A stretch of DNA of 62,006 nt. Origin: a virus. Positions 54,476-62,006 of the stretch are shown here, piece after piece. The notes beneath the pieces were generated by a model that was given only the letters and a program-made list of their open reading frames with translations, made no database searches and was not told where the DNA came from. Location: positions 1 to 62,006 of the IMG/VR virus record IMGVR_UViG_3300028394_000083. One strand, 5' to 3'. How positions within the stretch are numbered: position 1 is the first letter of the stretch; each line of letters opens with the position of its first letter. Made by a program: the position numbers and the translations under genes.

Positions 54476-55357
54476 ATGGCACAGATTAAATTACAAGAAA
54501 ATATAGAAAGAATTAAAGAATTGATGTTGGTTGAAAACGACGAACAACTTTCTTTATTTGTTGATGAGAGTGATCCCGTTAGTATAAACGATAGCGTGTT
54601 TACAAAAAAATTTAAAGAAAAGGTATATTTTATTTTAAGAGACTTATATAAATCAAATTGGGATAAAGATAACAGTCGAGGACCTGGAGGTGGTGGAGGT
54701 GTTGTTAACGTACATACCGTCTATGAATTGTTACAGAAAAAAGGTTTAACCGATTATGATCCACAAGGTGGGGATTGGTCAATACTAAACTACTTTGATA
54801 CAAATCCAAAAGTTAGGGAAACAATCGTTGGTCTTTATGAGACGGAAACAGGAAACGTAATAAACAATACCAACATAATGGAAGACTTTATTACGTGGAT
54901 GTCAAAAAACCGTAATAAACTATTTAAAGATGGTCCGATACTTAACCAATTGATTGAAAAAAATATAGAATCACTATATAGTGGTGAGTTAAACGAGAGA
55001 AAGGCGTATGACTACCTTACTGAAGTGTTAAAAAATTTAGATGGTTGGTCACTTAAAGGGAGATCGGTTCCAGGATCAAAAACGGATAGGGAAGGTGTGG
55101 ATTTCGTTATGGTTAATGAAAAAACAGGTAAAGAAGGTAAATTCCAAGTTAAACCACTTACGTTTTTTGTAAAAACTAAAAACGGGTATAAAGTAAAAAG
55201 TTATAACATTTCAGGATTGGATAAAAAGCCTGTTGATTATTTTGTTTTTGCTTCCAGAGATAAAGATGATGTATTTATATTTAGAAACACGAAGAATAAA
55301 TACGTAATTTTAGATAAAAACACGGTTCAGTTTGAGGAACCACCTATTAAATTTTAA
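54476..55357 (+). CDS. cassette-like protein with nuclease-type C-terminus
   Basis: 293 aa. MAQIKLQENIERIKELMLVE ends in L-V-E before ND. A Gly-rich hinge (GPGGGGGVVN) precedes a C-terminal region with GVDFVMVNEKTGKEGKFQVKPL, where D...(Q/E)-x-K spacing is like a PD-(D/E)xK nuclease core. No close family recognised. It may be an injected nuclease. Confidence 0.62.
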   Translation: MAQIKLQENIERIKELMLVENDEQLSLFVDESDPVSINDSVFTKKFKEKVYFILRDLYKSNWDKDNSRGPGGGGGVVNVHTVYELLQKKGLTDYDPQGGDWSILNYFDTNPKVRETIVGLYETETGNVINNTNIMEDFITWMSKNRNKLFKDGPILNQLIEKNIESLYSGELNERKAYDYLTEVLKNLDGWSLKGRSVPGSKTDREGVDFVMVNEKTGKEGKFQVKPLTFFVKTKNGYKVKSYNISGLDKKPVDYFVFASRDKDDVFIFRNTKNKYVILDKNTVQFEEPPIKF

Positions 55358-55359
55358 AA

Positions 55360-56394
55360 ATGGCAAACGAAACGGCTAGAGACTTATTGGACGAATTTAA
55401 TAACGGCGGATGGGACGATATAAAGGCGTATTTTGGTGATGACCTTAATACATTCTTAGATTATTTAGGTAAATACGGTTTAGATAGTGAAATTGATTAC
55501 GACAACATTGATGAAGAGTATAAAAACCTACTTCTATTATCCAATTTAGAAAAAAACCCAACAGAAACTCTAAAATATATTACCGATCAATTAATAATGG
55601 ATGTTTACCCAAGACAGGGAGGGTATTATCTTTTTTTAAGAGATAGAGACGAACTCGCAGAACTATTTAAAACATACGGAAGAGAGACTAGCCCAAGAGA
55701 TGTTGCAAAATCTATGTTAAGTGAAGATTATTGGGAACCATTTTATGATACAACATACGATGTATATAGAGACGTAATTGATGAATTGGATGAAGCAAAC
55801 AAAAATATATTATCACATTACATTATTAAAAATATCGGAAATCAAGAATTACCACTTGATGATTATGAATCCGATTTATTTAATGATTTTTCGGATGAAC
55901 AAGGAACAGAAGGTATTTTTCAAATAACAAGTGAAAATGTTATGGAATTGATTAATGACGAAGATGCGATGAATGTGTTACTAAAAGAAGACCTAAGTGA
56001 TTTAAAAAATGATCTATACTCAATTCATGATAATGCTTACAATACCGCATATTCTGATGAAATATATAAGGGAGTATGGGGAGAGCTTTCAACATACTTT
56101 AATGTGGAAGATTGGATACACGAAACAAAAGAAACTCGTGCCGGAAAAAAAGTAACACACGAATACATTAAAATTAATAATTTTTACCAAGACGTTTATG
56201 ACTTTTTATCTAATAACGCAACACCTCAATGGAGAGAACAATATTTAGGGTATAATGAAAGTTATTGTGGATTTATTGGAGGAATGATGGATGATGGTCA
56301 AAAAGAATGGTTATCTTTTAGAATACCGGACTACCCTGATTGGACAAGAACTAAGAAAAACATAAATGAAATGTTTACAGACTATGTAGGATGA
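55360..56394 (+). CDS. hypothetical virion-type protein
   Basis: 344 aa (MANETARDLLDEFNNGGWDD...), very acidic, helical. No cassette. Located inside the late block and overlapping the next cassette gene by 4 nt. Not recognised. Confidence 0.68.
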   Translation: MANETARDLLDEFNNGGWDDIKAYFGDDLNTFLDYLGKYGLDSEIDYDNIDEEYKNLLLLSNLEKNPTETLKYITDQLIMDVYPRQGGYYLFLRDRDELAELFKTYGRETSPRDVAKSMLSEDYWEPFYDTTYDVYRDVIDELDEANKNILSHYIIKNIGNQELPLDDYESDLFNDFSDEQGTEGIFQITSENVMELINDEDAMNVLLKEDLSDLKNDLYSIHDNAYNTAYSDEIYKGVWGELSTYFNVEDWIHETKETRAGKKVTHEYIKINNFYQDVYDFLSNNATPQWREQYLGYNESYCGFIGGMMDDGQKEWLSFRIPDYPDWTRTKKNINEMFTDYVG

Positions 56395-57050
56395 AAATAG
56401 TAATTACAAAAGACCAATTAAAAACAATAAGAGAGAACGCATCAAAAGAGTTTAATTGTGAGAAATGCGAACACAGTTGGGAAATTGAAACAAAAGACAA
56501 ACACCCATACCTTTGTCATATGTGTGGTTACGATTCAAATAAGAAAACACATAATTATGATGAGTTAGAAAACTTTTGGAAAAACTATAAAAAAGAAGAA
56601 GTCACCGAAAAGTGGTCAGAAAAATATAAAAAAAGTATTAACTGTAATTCACCAAAAGGATTTTCACAAAAAGCTCATTGCCAAGGTAAAAAGAAATCAC
56701 TAAAAGAATCAACTGTATTGTATGGCTACAACCTTGAAGAAATAAAAAAAGCATTAAAAATATTATCATCAGTTTCTGATACGATGGGTGATAAAATACC
56801 TTTAGATTTTAAACTATATGGGTATCACCCATATCAAAGTGAGTATGGGTTTAGACGATTAGAATTATACATTGATGTTGACAGTGAGGACGGAACTTAT
56901 AATAATTTACCAAGTGAGATGAGGTATAGATTCTCAATGGAACTACTTGATATTTTTGAGATGATGGGTCTTTACAGCCATAGATCAATGCATCCATCTT
57001 ATAATTTTTATTTTAATAAAAGATCATTAGAAGGTATAACAATTATTTGA
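56391..57050 (+). CDS. cassette protein with zinc ribbon and Cys-rich linker
   Basis: 219 aa. The cassette MKIVITKDQLKTIRE ends in I-R-E. Next come a zinc ribbon (CEKCEHSWEIE...YLCHMCGYD), a basic short unit KYKKSINCNSPKGFSQKAHC and, after LKE, a separate alpha/beta domain of about 105 residues (LYGYNLEEIKKALKILSSV...). The zinc ribbon and KSINCN units look like reusable virion modules. LKE|S at about 103-105 could be a second cut site. Confidence 0.75.
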   Translation: MKIVITKDQLKTIRENASKEFNCEKCEHSWEIETKDKHPYLCHMCGYDSNKKTHNYDELENFWKNYKKEEVTEKWSEKYKKSINCNSPKGFSQKAHCQGKKKSLKESTVLYGYNLEEIKKALKILSSVSDTMGDKIPLDFKLYGYHPYQSEYGFRRLELYIDVDSEDGTYNNLPSEMRYRFSMELLDIFEMMGLYSHRSMHPSYNFYFNKRSLEGITII

Positions 57051-57069
57051 TTATTTAAAAAAGAATATA

Positions 57070-57077
57070 TATATTTG
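57070..57077 (+). promoter_or_regulatory. TATATTTG promoter box
   Basis: A host-type -7 box 36 nt before ATG 57113, standing out inside the late-type block. Confidence 0.5.
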
Positions 57078-57112
57078 TACTATTATAAATCATTAAAAAA
57101 TAAACAAAAATT

Positions 57113-57364
57113 ATGGGAACAAAAACAGGAAACAAAGGACGTTACATTTGTAAAGTTGGTTATTTGGATATCTACGCTAAAGATAGTCTAAAACCTAAAA
57201 AAGAAACTAAACATAAGTTTGTTAAAGCGGATGTTAAATCAACGGTTTATAATATCCTACACGGTAAAAAATTAACCACAGTCAATTTAAAAACTAAAGA
57301 CGAGGCGGTTACCAAGGCGATAGAATTGATGGGTGACAAGGCGGCACTTTACGGGTTAATCTAA
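57113..57364 (+). CDS. hypothetical basic protein
   Basis: 83 aa (MGTKTGNKGRYICKVGYLDI...), basic, alpha/beta. Own host-type promoter and own terminator. Not recognised. Confidence 0.66.
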   Translation: MGTKTGNKGRYICKVGYLDIYAKDSLKPKKETKHKFVKADVKSTVYNILHGKKLTTVNLKTKDEAVTKAIELMGDKAALYGLI

Positions 57365-57388
57365 ACCCATCTATTATATAATACAAAG

Positions 57389-57413
57389 GTCAGGATTAAC
57401 TCCTGACTTTTTT
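57389..57413 (+). terminator. intrinsic terminator
   Basis: GTCAGGA-TTAAC-TCCTGAC, followed by six T. Confidence 0.85.
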
Positions 57414-57424
57414 GTTTATATTGG

Positions 57425-57435
57425 TATTTATTATT
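57425..57435 (+). promoter_or_regulatory. late-promoter-like TATTTATTA box
   Basis: TATTTATTATT directly precedes ATG 57436, with the first T at -11. Confidence 0.5.
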
Positions 57436-60423
57436 ATGGAGTTTAAGAAAAAAGAATTAATGATTGAAGATAAGCGCGAGGAAGGAATCGTAAAAAAAGT
57501 CTTATCTAAAATGAAAGATATTAAAGACAGGGCAAGTTCTGAAGTAAAAGAGACTGGTGCGTTGGTTAGAATATTAACACACGCTGTTAAGTCGTATACT
57601 AAAACTAGGGGGTTTGATCTTAATGATGAAGATAGAGAATTCATAAAAGGCCAATCTGTTGACGTAGTAAGGGGATTAATATTAACGATAATCGCTATGG
57701 TACCTTTACCAATACCACTCACACCTTTTCTAATAATATTTGGTAAAAAAATTGGAATAGATTTAACACCAAAAGAACACGATATACCAAATAAAGGAAA
57801 ATCAAAAAAAGAAAAATTAGAAGAGAGTAAAAAATTAAATATTATTTTAACTGAAGATCAATATAAAAAATTAATAGTTACAAATAATAAAAACCAACAA
57901 CACAACAAAAACTATTTGAAAGAATCTACAACTGCGGTAGAAATGAATAAACCTAGTGGTAATAAATTAGAGTGGCCCAAATGTCTCGAAGGACAATACT
58001 GGGATATTGTTAAAAAAAAATGTGTTGACTATGGGTTTAGTGAGGACTTAACACCTAAAATTTATAAAGATACATATAGTGGTATAGATGATACATTTAA
58101 ACAACAACAAAAATTATTTTATCAAGAACTTAATGATAAGAAAAATTCTGATAGAATAAAAATTGCCCCATTATTAGAACAGGCAAAAGATTGGTGGAGA
58201 AAATGGTTAAACGATCCAATAACTATAAGTAAACACCAAAAACAATTTAATTTAACTGATGAACAAACTAAGGATAAATTTAAAAATTATTTAAAGGTTA
58301 TTGATAATATTGAATTAGTGGTAATGAATAGATATGGGGATAATAGAAATGATTATGCATTTATTCTAAATGCCTATATCGATTCTAATCTCAATGATTC
58401 AAGTTTGGGACATATTTTTGACAAAGAATATGATGTACTCATACAAAATGGTAGTAATGAAATCGCTGCGTGGTTAGGGGGTTTAGTTTCTACTGCTTCA
58501 GGGGGTAATAACATAAATGATTGCAGGGTTTTTGTACCATCTCCTTTAATAGGAGAAATCTCTAATTATGAACAAACTTTTGCACACGAAATACAGCATA
58601 TGTTAGAAAATAGGGTAGGACTTTTAACGTCTAAGGATGTTATGTCTAAATCATTCCCAAAGCCAATTGAAGGTGGTGTTTCAATAGACGATATAAAAAA
58701 ATCAACTAATGTGTTATATGGTGTTTCTGATTCAGATGTGGAAAATAAAGAAATAAATACCTCTGAAGAGTCAAAATTAGATTTAAATAAAGGGATAAAA
58801 GATCTTATGAAATTAACATTTTCTACTTCTAAAGGAGAGGAAAAAACCATACCAGAAAATCGTGCTAAAAATATGTTAACACAGTTATTATCCCATATGT
58901 CAGTTAATGATAAAAAAGATTATGATTGTGATCACGGAGAAAAAACGGCTAACCTTACTGAGTTAAGGAGTGAGTTAAGATTAAAACCTGGTGAAACATT
59001 AGATTGGAATGGGGTTGTTTTATCTTATTGGAATAATGGATCGGTTCCAGGAGGTAGATACATAAACACACGGCCCGTTTATAGAATTTTAGCTTGTTGG
59101 ACTTGGAATAATTTTACCCCCGATTTAAAAACTTTATTTGAAAATCTTAATAATTTTGCTATGAGTAAGGAAAATAAAGGAACAACCCCTACATCATCAT
59201 TAAATAATAAAAATTTAGAGTTATCACATTTTATAAGGAAAAATAATAAAAACTTTTTATCTGAGAGGAATAATAATTTACCGATTGAAAAAAAATTAAA
59301 AGAATCAAAATTAAATATTATTTTAACTGAAGATCAATATAAAAAACTTAATGAAATGGTGCAAAAATATGAAAGCATAATTCATAAATTATGTGTAACT
59401 CAAAAACCCGATAGCCCATTTTGTCGTTTATATAAAATGAGAGATGATTTAATAGGGGATGATAAAGTTGATTTAGATGTATCAATAGAGGTGTTAGATG
59501 ATTATTTTAGGTTTAAAAACGTTGGAATGTTTCCACGTATTGTTGAGTTAGCACTCCAAGATGAGGGTAGAACTTCAACTTATTTAAAATTAATTGCTGA
59601 CTTTATTGAAGACGATACGTTTGATAAAACAAAAACAAAAAAAGTATTAAACAAACAAAGAAACTCCGAAGAAATACCAGCGGACTTGGAAGATCTGTTA
59701 AAAATGGCAAGAACATTAGAACATCAAAAATATGAGGAGAGTTTTGTTGGTGACCATTTTGATAAACATGCAACATTTTTAAGTTTAAGGTATAGTTGTG
59801 ATGATGATATTAAGGAGACGTTATTCACGATACTAACAAAGGTGAAATCTAAAGAAAGAACACTTGATCTTGTTTTTGAGAAAATGATACAGTGTATTCA
59901 AAAATCATTAACACAAGGAATTTATTATTTAAAGTCAGATCTTGTCACTAAAAAAGATTTAGTGTTTGATGACGAAGTGATATTCCCATCAGGAACATTC
60001 TTTGAGGTTAAAAAAATGGATCCATTCATAGATAGTTATTTATCTGAGTTCTTCTCAATATTTAAACAAAGCGATAAAGCCAAATTTAAGGGAGAGTATG
60101 TTGGTATTTATAATGAACTAATACAAAGGGTATATGAATGGTTAGTAAATAGTAAGGAAGCTAAAGATTATTTAGATAAAGTAAAATTACAAATTGGTGG
60201 GATAATTTATGAGTATAACACCATAGTACCTATTGAATATATAGATCTATATTGGTCTAATAAAGGACAAAGGGGTTGTGATGAAAAACGACTATCAATA
60301 AGATTTAGAATAATGCCAGGGGTTAATGAAATAAAAACCTTTAGATTTAAAAAAGAAGACGAATTAGATGTAGTCGTTAAACCTGTAACGAATAATGAAA
60401 AAGAAAAAGTTATATGTCAATGA
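57436..60423 (+). CDS. 995-aa probable polyprotein with two internal cassettes
   Basis: Starts at ATG 57436 (MEFKKKELMIEDKREEG); the open frame upstream crosses the promoter-like box. Module 1 (1-131) has a hydrophobic stretch with GLILTIIAMVPLPIPLTPFL and GKKIGIDLTPKEHD, reminiscent of LETM1-type membrane segments. LNIILTEDQYKKL occurs at 134-146 and again at 626-638, each preceded by L-x-E-S (LEES, LKES). Module 2 contains HEIQH at 384-388 (zincin signature, FAHEIQHMLENR). Module 3 (about 640-995) is unassigned. The layout suggests one chain cut into three packaged proteins. Confidence 0.78.
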   Translation: MEFKKKELMIEDKREEGIVKKVLSKMKDIKDRASSEVKETGALVRILTHAVKSYTKTRGFDLNDEDREFIKGQSVDVVRGLILTIIAMVPLPIPLTPFLIIFGKKIGIDLTPKEHDIPNKGKSKKEKLEESKKLNIILTEDQYKKLIVTNNKNQQHNKNYLKESTTAVEMNKPSGNKLEWPKCLEGQYWDIVKKKCVDYGFSEDLTPKIYKDTYSGIDDTFKQQQKLFYQELNDKKNSDRIKIAPLLEQAKDWWRKWLNDPITISKHQKQFNLTDEQTKDKFKNYLKVIDNIELVVMNRYGDNRNDYAFILNAYIDSNLNDSSLGHIFDKEYDVLIQNGSNEIAAWLGGLVSTASGGNNINDCRVFVPSPLIGEISNYEQTFAHEIQHMLENRVGLLTSKDVMSKSFPKPIEGGVSIDDIKKSTNVLYGVSDSDVENKEINTSEESKLDLNKGIKDLMKLTFSTSKGEEKTIPENRAKNMLTQLLSHMSVNDKKDYDCDHGEKTANLTELRSELRLKPGETLDWNGVVLSYWNNGSVPGGRYINTRPVYRILACWTWNNFTPDLKTLFENLNNFAMSKENKGTTPTSSLNNKNLELSHFIRKNNKNFLSERNNNLPIEKKLKESKLNIILTEDQYKKLNEMVQKYESIIHKLCVTQKPDSPFCRLYKMRDDLIGDDKVDLDVSIEVLDDYFRFKNVGMFPRIVELALQDEGRTSTYLKLIADFIEDDTFDKTKTKKVLNKQRNSEEIPADLEDLLKMARTLEHQKYEESFVGDHFDKHATFLSLRYSCDDDIKETLFTILTKVKSKERTLDLVFEKMIQCIQKSLTQGIYYLKSDLVTKKDLVFDDEVIFPSGTFFEVKKMDPFIDSYLSEFFSIFKQSDKAKFKGEYVGIYNELIQRVYEWLVNSKEAKDYLDKVKLQIGGIIYEYNTIVPIEYIDLYWSNKGQRGCDEKRLSIRFRIMPGVNEIKTFRFKKEDELDVVVKPVTNNEKEKVICQ
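57831..57870 (+). repeat. 40-bp direct repeat, copy 1 (internal cassette)
   Basis: Identical over 40 nt to 59307-59346, 1476 nt downstream and in the same reading frame. It encodes LNIILTEDQYKK. Confidence 0.85.
59307..59346 (+). repeat. 40-bp direct repeat, copy 2 (internal cassette)
   Basis: Second copy; see 57831. Identity at third codon positions implies recent copying. Confidence 0.85.
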
Positions 60424-61388
60424 AAATAATAATAACAGAAAACCAGTATAAAAAATTAATGGAGGGATTGGCGGATGATGACGTATTTAGAGATACCATT
60501 AAAGGTTATGAATCTACAGTTATAGATTCAAGTGGACAACACTATACTTTTGATGATAAAGACCCAAAAAATCCGAAGACGTTTGTTAAATCATCTGCAG
60601 ATAAAAAAGGTGGAACACTAACAATTGGTTGGGGACATACAGGAGAAAACGCAAAACCAGGTAAAAAAATTTCAAATCAAAAGGCTGAAGAATTATTAAC
60701 AAGTGATATAACAAAAGAAGAAAATAAGGCAAAAACAATTTTTCCTAAGTATACTTCATATCCACTATATGTACAAAGAGCGTTAGTAAACGCCGTTTAT
60801 AGAGGTGAGGCTAAAAGCACATATGAATGGGTTAAGTCGATAAATTCGGGTAAATGGAGTACCGCAGCAACACAATATTTAGAAGGTTGGAACATAAATT
60901 TTTCCCAAGCAAATGACCCAAAATACAAAGGAGGGGTTGCTGACAGAATGGTAACCAATCAAAAGGCCTTTAAACAATATGCGGAAGAATTAAAAAAAGG
61001 TAAAACAACCACAACCACAACCACCACAAAAAAAGAAACCACTACAACTGAATTAAAATATGAAACAGATGAATTAAGTTTTACGTATTTAGAGTTTGAA
61101 TTAGATAATCTTACTCAAAACACTACATATAAATTACATCAATTTCCTAAATCGGACCCTGTAAATTATAGATTAGAAGTAGGACCATATCCGCCAGCAC
61201 AAAGAGAAGGTAGATATTTAGTTTTTTTTAGAAATGGAAACATTAAATGGTATAATGGCAATGAGTTCTCATCTTATGTTGGCAAATGGGGATATAACAC
61301 AGAAAATGATGATTGGAAAATAATTGGTAAAAACGGTAAAATAAGTTTATCAACAGCATTAAACCAACCAGTAAATAATTTTGCATAA
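60420..61388 (+). CDS. cassette-tagged GH24-type lysozyme
   Basis: 322 aa from ATG 60420 (MKIIITENQYKKLMEG), overlapping the polyprotein by 4 nt. L-M-E at 14-16 is the likely cut. The domain at about 20-190 is a T4-type (GH24) lysozyme: catalytic Glu in KGYES, then GGTLTIGWGHTGE, NAVYRGEA and NSGKWSTAATQYLEGW. A Thr-rich linker (KTTTTTTTTKK) leads to a C-terminal beta domain of about 110 residues. A lysozyme tagged for the head, not the tail or cytoplasm, would be unusual. Confidence 0.85.
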   Translation: MKIIITENQYKKLMEGLADDDVFRDTIKGYESTVIDSSGQHYTFDDKDPKNPKTFVKSSADKKGGTLTIGWGHTGENAKPGKKISNQKAEELLTSDITKEENKAKTIFPKYTSYPLYVQRALVNAVYRGEAKSTYEWVKSINSGKWSTAATQYLEGWNINFSQANDPKYKGGVADRMVTNQKAFKQYAEELKKGKTTTTTTTTKKETTTTELKYETDELSFTYLEFELDNLTQNTTYKLHQFPKSDPVNYRLEVGPYPPAQREGRYLVFFRNGNIKWYNGNEFSSYVGKWGYNTENDDWKIIGKNGKISLSTALNQPVNNFA

Positions 61389-61392
61389 TAAA

Positions 61393-61962
61393 ATGAAAAT
61401 AATATTAACAGAAGACCAATATAACGAACTAAATGTGAAAACGTTTAAGGAATTTTTATATAAGTTTTGGGATAGTGAGAAAAAACGAGGAGAAGAACCA
61501 ACACTTGACGATATTGTTTACCAAATGAGTGGAGTAAAAAAAGGTAGTGAAGAGGATAACCGAACAATACGACCTATATGGTATGACTATAACGGAGGGC
61601 ATGAGAAGTTGGTTGAAAAATTAAAAAAAGAAATATTATATAAAGAATTAAGTTTTGAAGGTAACCAAAACTTAAAACTAACATTTATGGTGGATCAGAT
61701 AGAATCCTATGGTGATGGAAGATGGAAAGGTGAGGTTGATATTAGTTGTGTTTTGTTAAATGGGACTGTTGATGGGTATGTTTATAATTATAACAGTGAC
61801 GAGATGGTTATGAAACCAAATATGGATATTGGAGATCAGTACGCTGAATTGGAATATGATACACAAGATTTTGAATATTTTTTAAAAGACGAGATACAAA
61901 GTTTTTTGGATCCCATAATGGAAAGGTATGGAATACCTTATCATCTTGAAATGCTTGTATAA
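61393..61962 (+). CDS. cassette protein
   Basis: 189 aa from ATG 61393 (MKIILTEDQYNELNVKTFKE). The cassette core ILTEDQY is followed by NEL and FKE. Body alpha/beta, acidic; GDGRWKGEVDISCVLLNG. Not recognised. Its stop overlaps the next start (TAATG). Confidence 0.72.
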   Translation: MKIILTEDQYNELNVKTFKEFLYKFWDSEKKRGEEPTLDDIVYQMSGVKKGSEEDNRTIRPIWYDYNGGHEKLVEKLKKEILYKELSFEGNQNLKLTFMVDQIESYGDGRWKGEVDISCVLLNGTVDGYVYNYNSDEMVMKPNMDIGDQYAELEYDTQDFEYFLKDEIQSFLDPIMERYGIPYHLEMLV

Positions 61963-62006
61963 TGAAAATAATAATAACAGAGAGTCAGTATAGAATATTA
62001 CAAGAA
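61962..62006 (+). CDS. cassette gene, cut off by the window end
   Basis: Only 15 codons: MKIIITESQYRILQE, a full cassette ending I-L-Q-E. The payload lies beyond the window. Confidence 0.7.
   Translation, partial: MKIIITESQYRILQE

Noticed and set aside
1-62006. Prophage or bacterial chromosome segment
   Set aside because: There is no integrase, attachment site or housekeeping operon, and gene density, overlaps and RNA content are those of a virulent large phage. The window alone cannot exclude a phage-plasmid.

Overview
The window looks like one part of a large, AT-rich tailed phage genome whose host is probably in the Bacteroidota. Three things point to the host: (i) many genes and RNA units follow the Bacteroidota-type promoter (-33 TTTG, about 20 nt, -7 TAnnTTTG, mostly as TATCTTTG); (ii) starts lack Shine-Dalgarno sequences and are preceded by A-rich DNA; (iii) the phage carries lipoproteins and a TonB-like protein of Bacteroidota style. 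Packed small ORFs with 1-20 nt overlaps, a tRNA array, free-standing homing endonucleases, a lysis cassette and virion-type genes all fit a large (possibly jumbo) myovirus-like phage. No terminase, capsid, tail or polymerase gene lies in the window, so the class is inferred.

Layout. 0-5 kb: small genes, a lipoprotein, an orphan DNA methyltransferase and a DHH phosphoesterase. 5.0-6.06 kb: a roughly 1-kb protein-free, hairpin-rich transcription unit, a candidate giant ornate ncRNA. 6-14.8 kb: homing endonucleases, small proteins, a cysteine-rich DnaJ-like zinc protein and five tandem genes sharing one N-terminal cassette. 15-24.5 kb: a tRNA archipelago (with outliers at 9.7 and 33.3 kb, about 26 tRNA or tRNA-like genes covering 19 amino acids well and alanine weakly) interleaved with unassigned structured RNAs, homing endonucleases and four more cassette genes. 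24.6-28.3 kb: lysis genes (L,D-transpeptidase-like protein, amidase, holin) and two virion-type proteins. 28.3-36.5 kb: an operon-like run of small accessory genes with thymidylate synthase and a metallophosphoesterase. 36.4-38.3 kb: four minus-strand cassette genes, one with an ADP-ribosyltransferase signature. 38.4-50.7 kb: a 22-residue-repeat protein, RNA-repair genes (kinase, cyclic-phosphate receiver domain, RNA ligase, HAD), an AAA+ ATPase and a TonB-like protein. 50.7-62 kb: virion-type genes behind one late-promoter-like motif, including a 995-aa apparent polyprotein and a lysozyme.

The main system proposed here: more than 20 unrelated proteins begin with a short related peptide (patterns MKRIIRLTESDLxRIV..VIKE, MKxLIRKILKE, MKIIITExQYKKLxE) ending in I/L/V-x-E. 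This is how T4 internal head proteins carry a capsid-targeting sequence that the prohead protease removes after (L/I)-x-E. I infer that this is a large arsenal of proteins packaged in the head and probably injected: an Alt-like ADP-ribosyltransferase, three HExxH metallopeptidase-like proteins, a DHH phosphoesterase, a lysozyme, a nuclease-like protein and many unknowns. Most of these genes or gene groups follow ATATTTATTA, often placed so that transcription would start at the AUG itself (leaderless mRNA). Accessory genes use the TAnnTTTG promoter, again often ending a few bases before the start codon. This suggests a two-class temporal programme.
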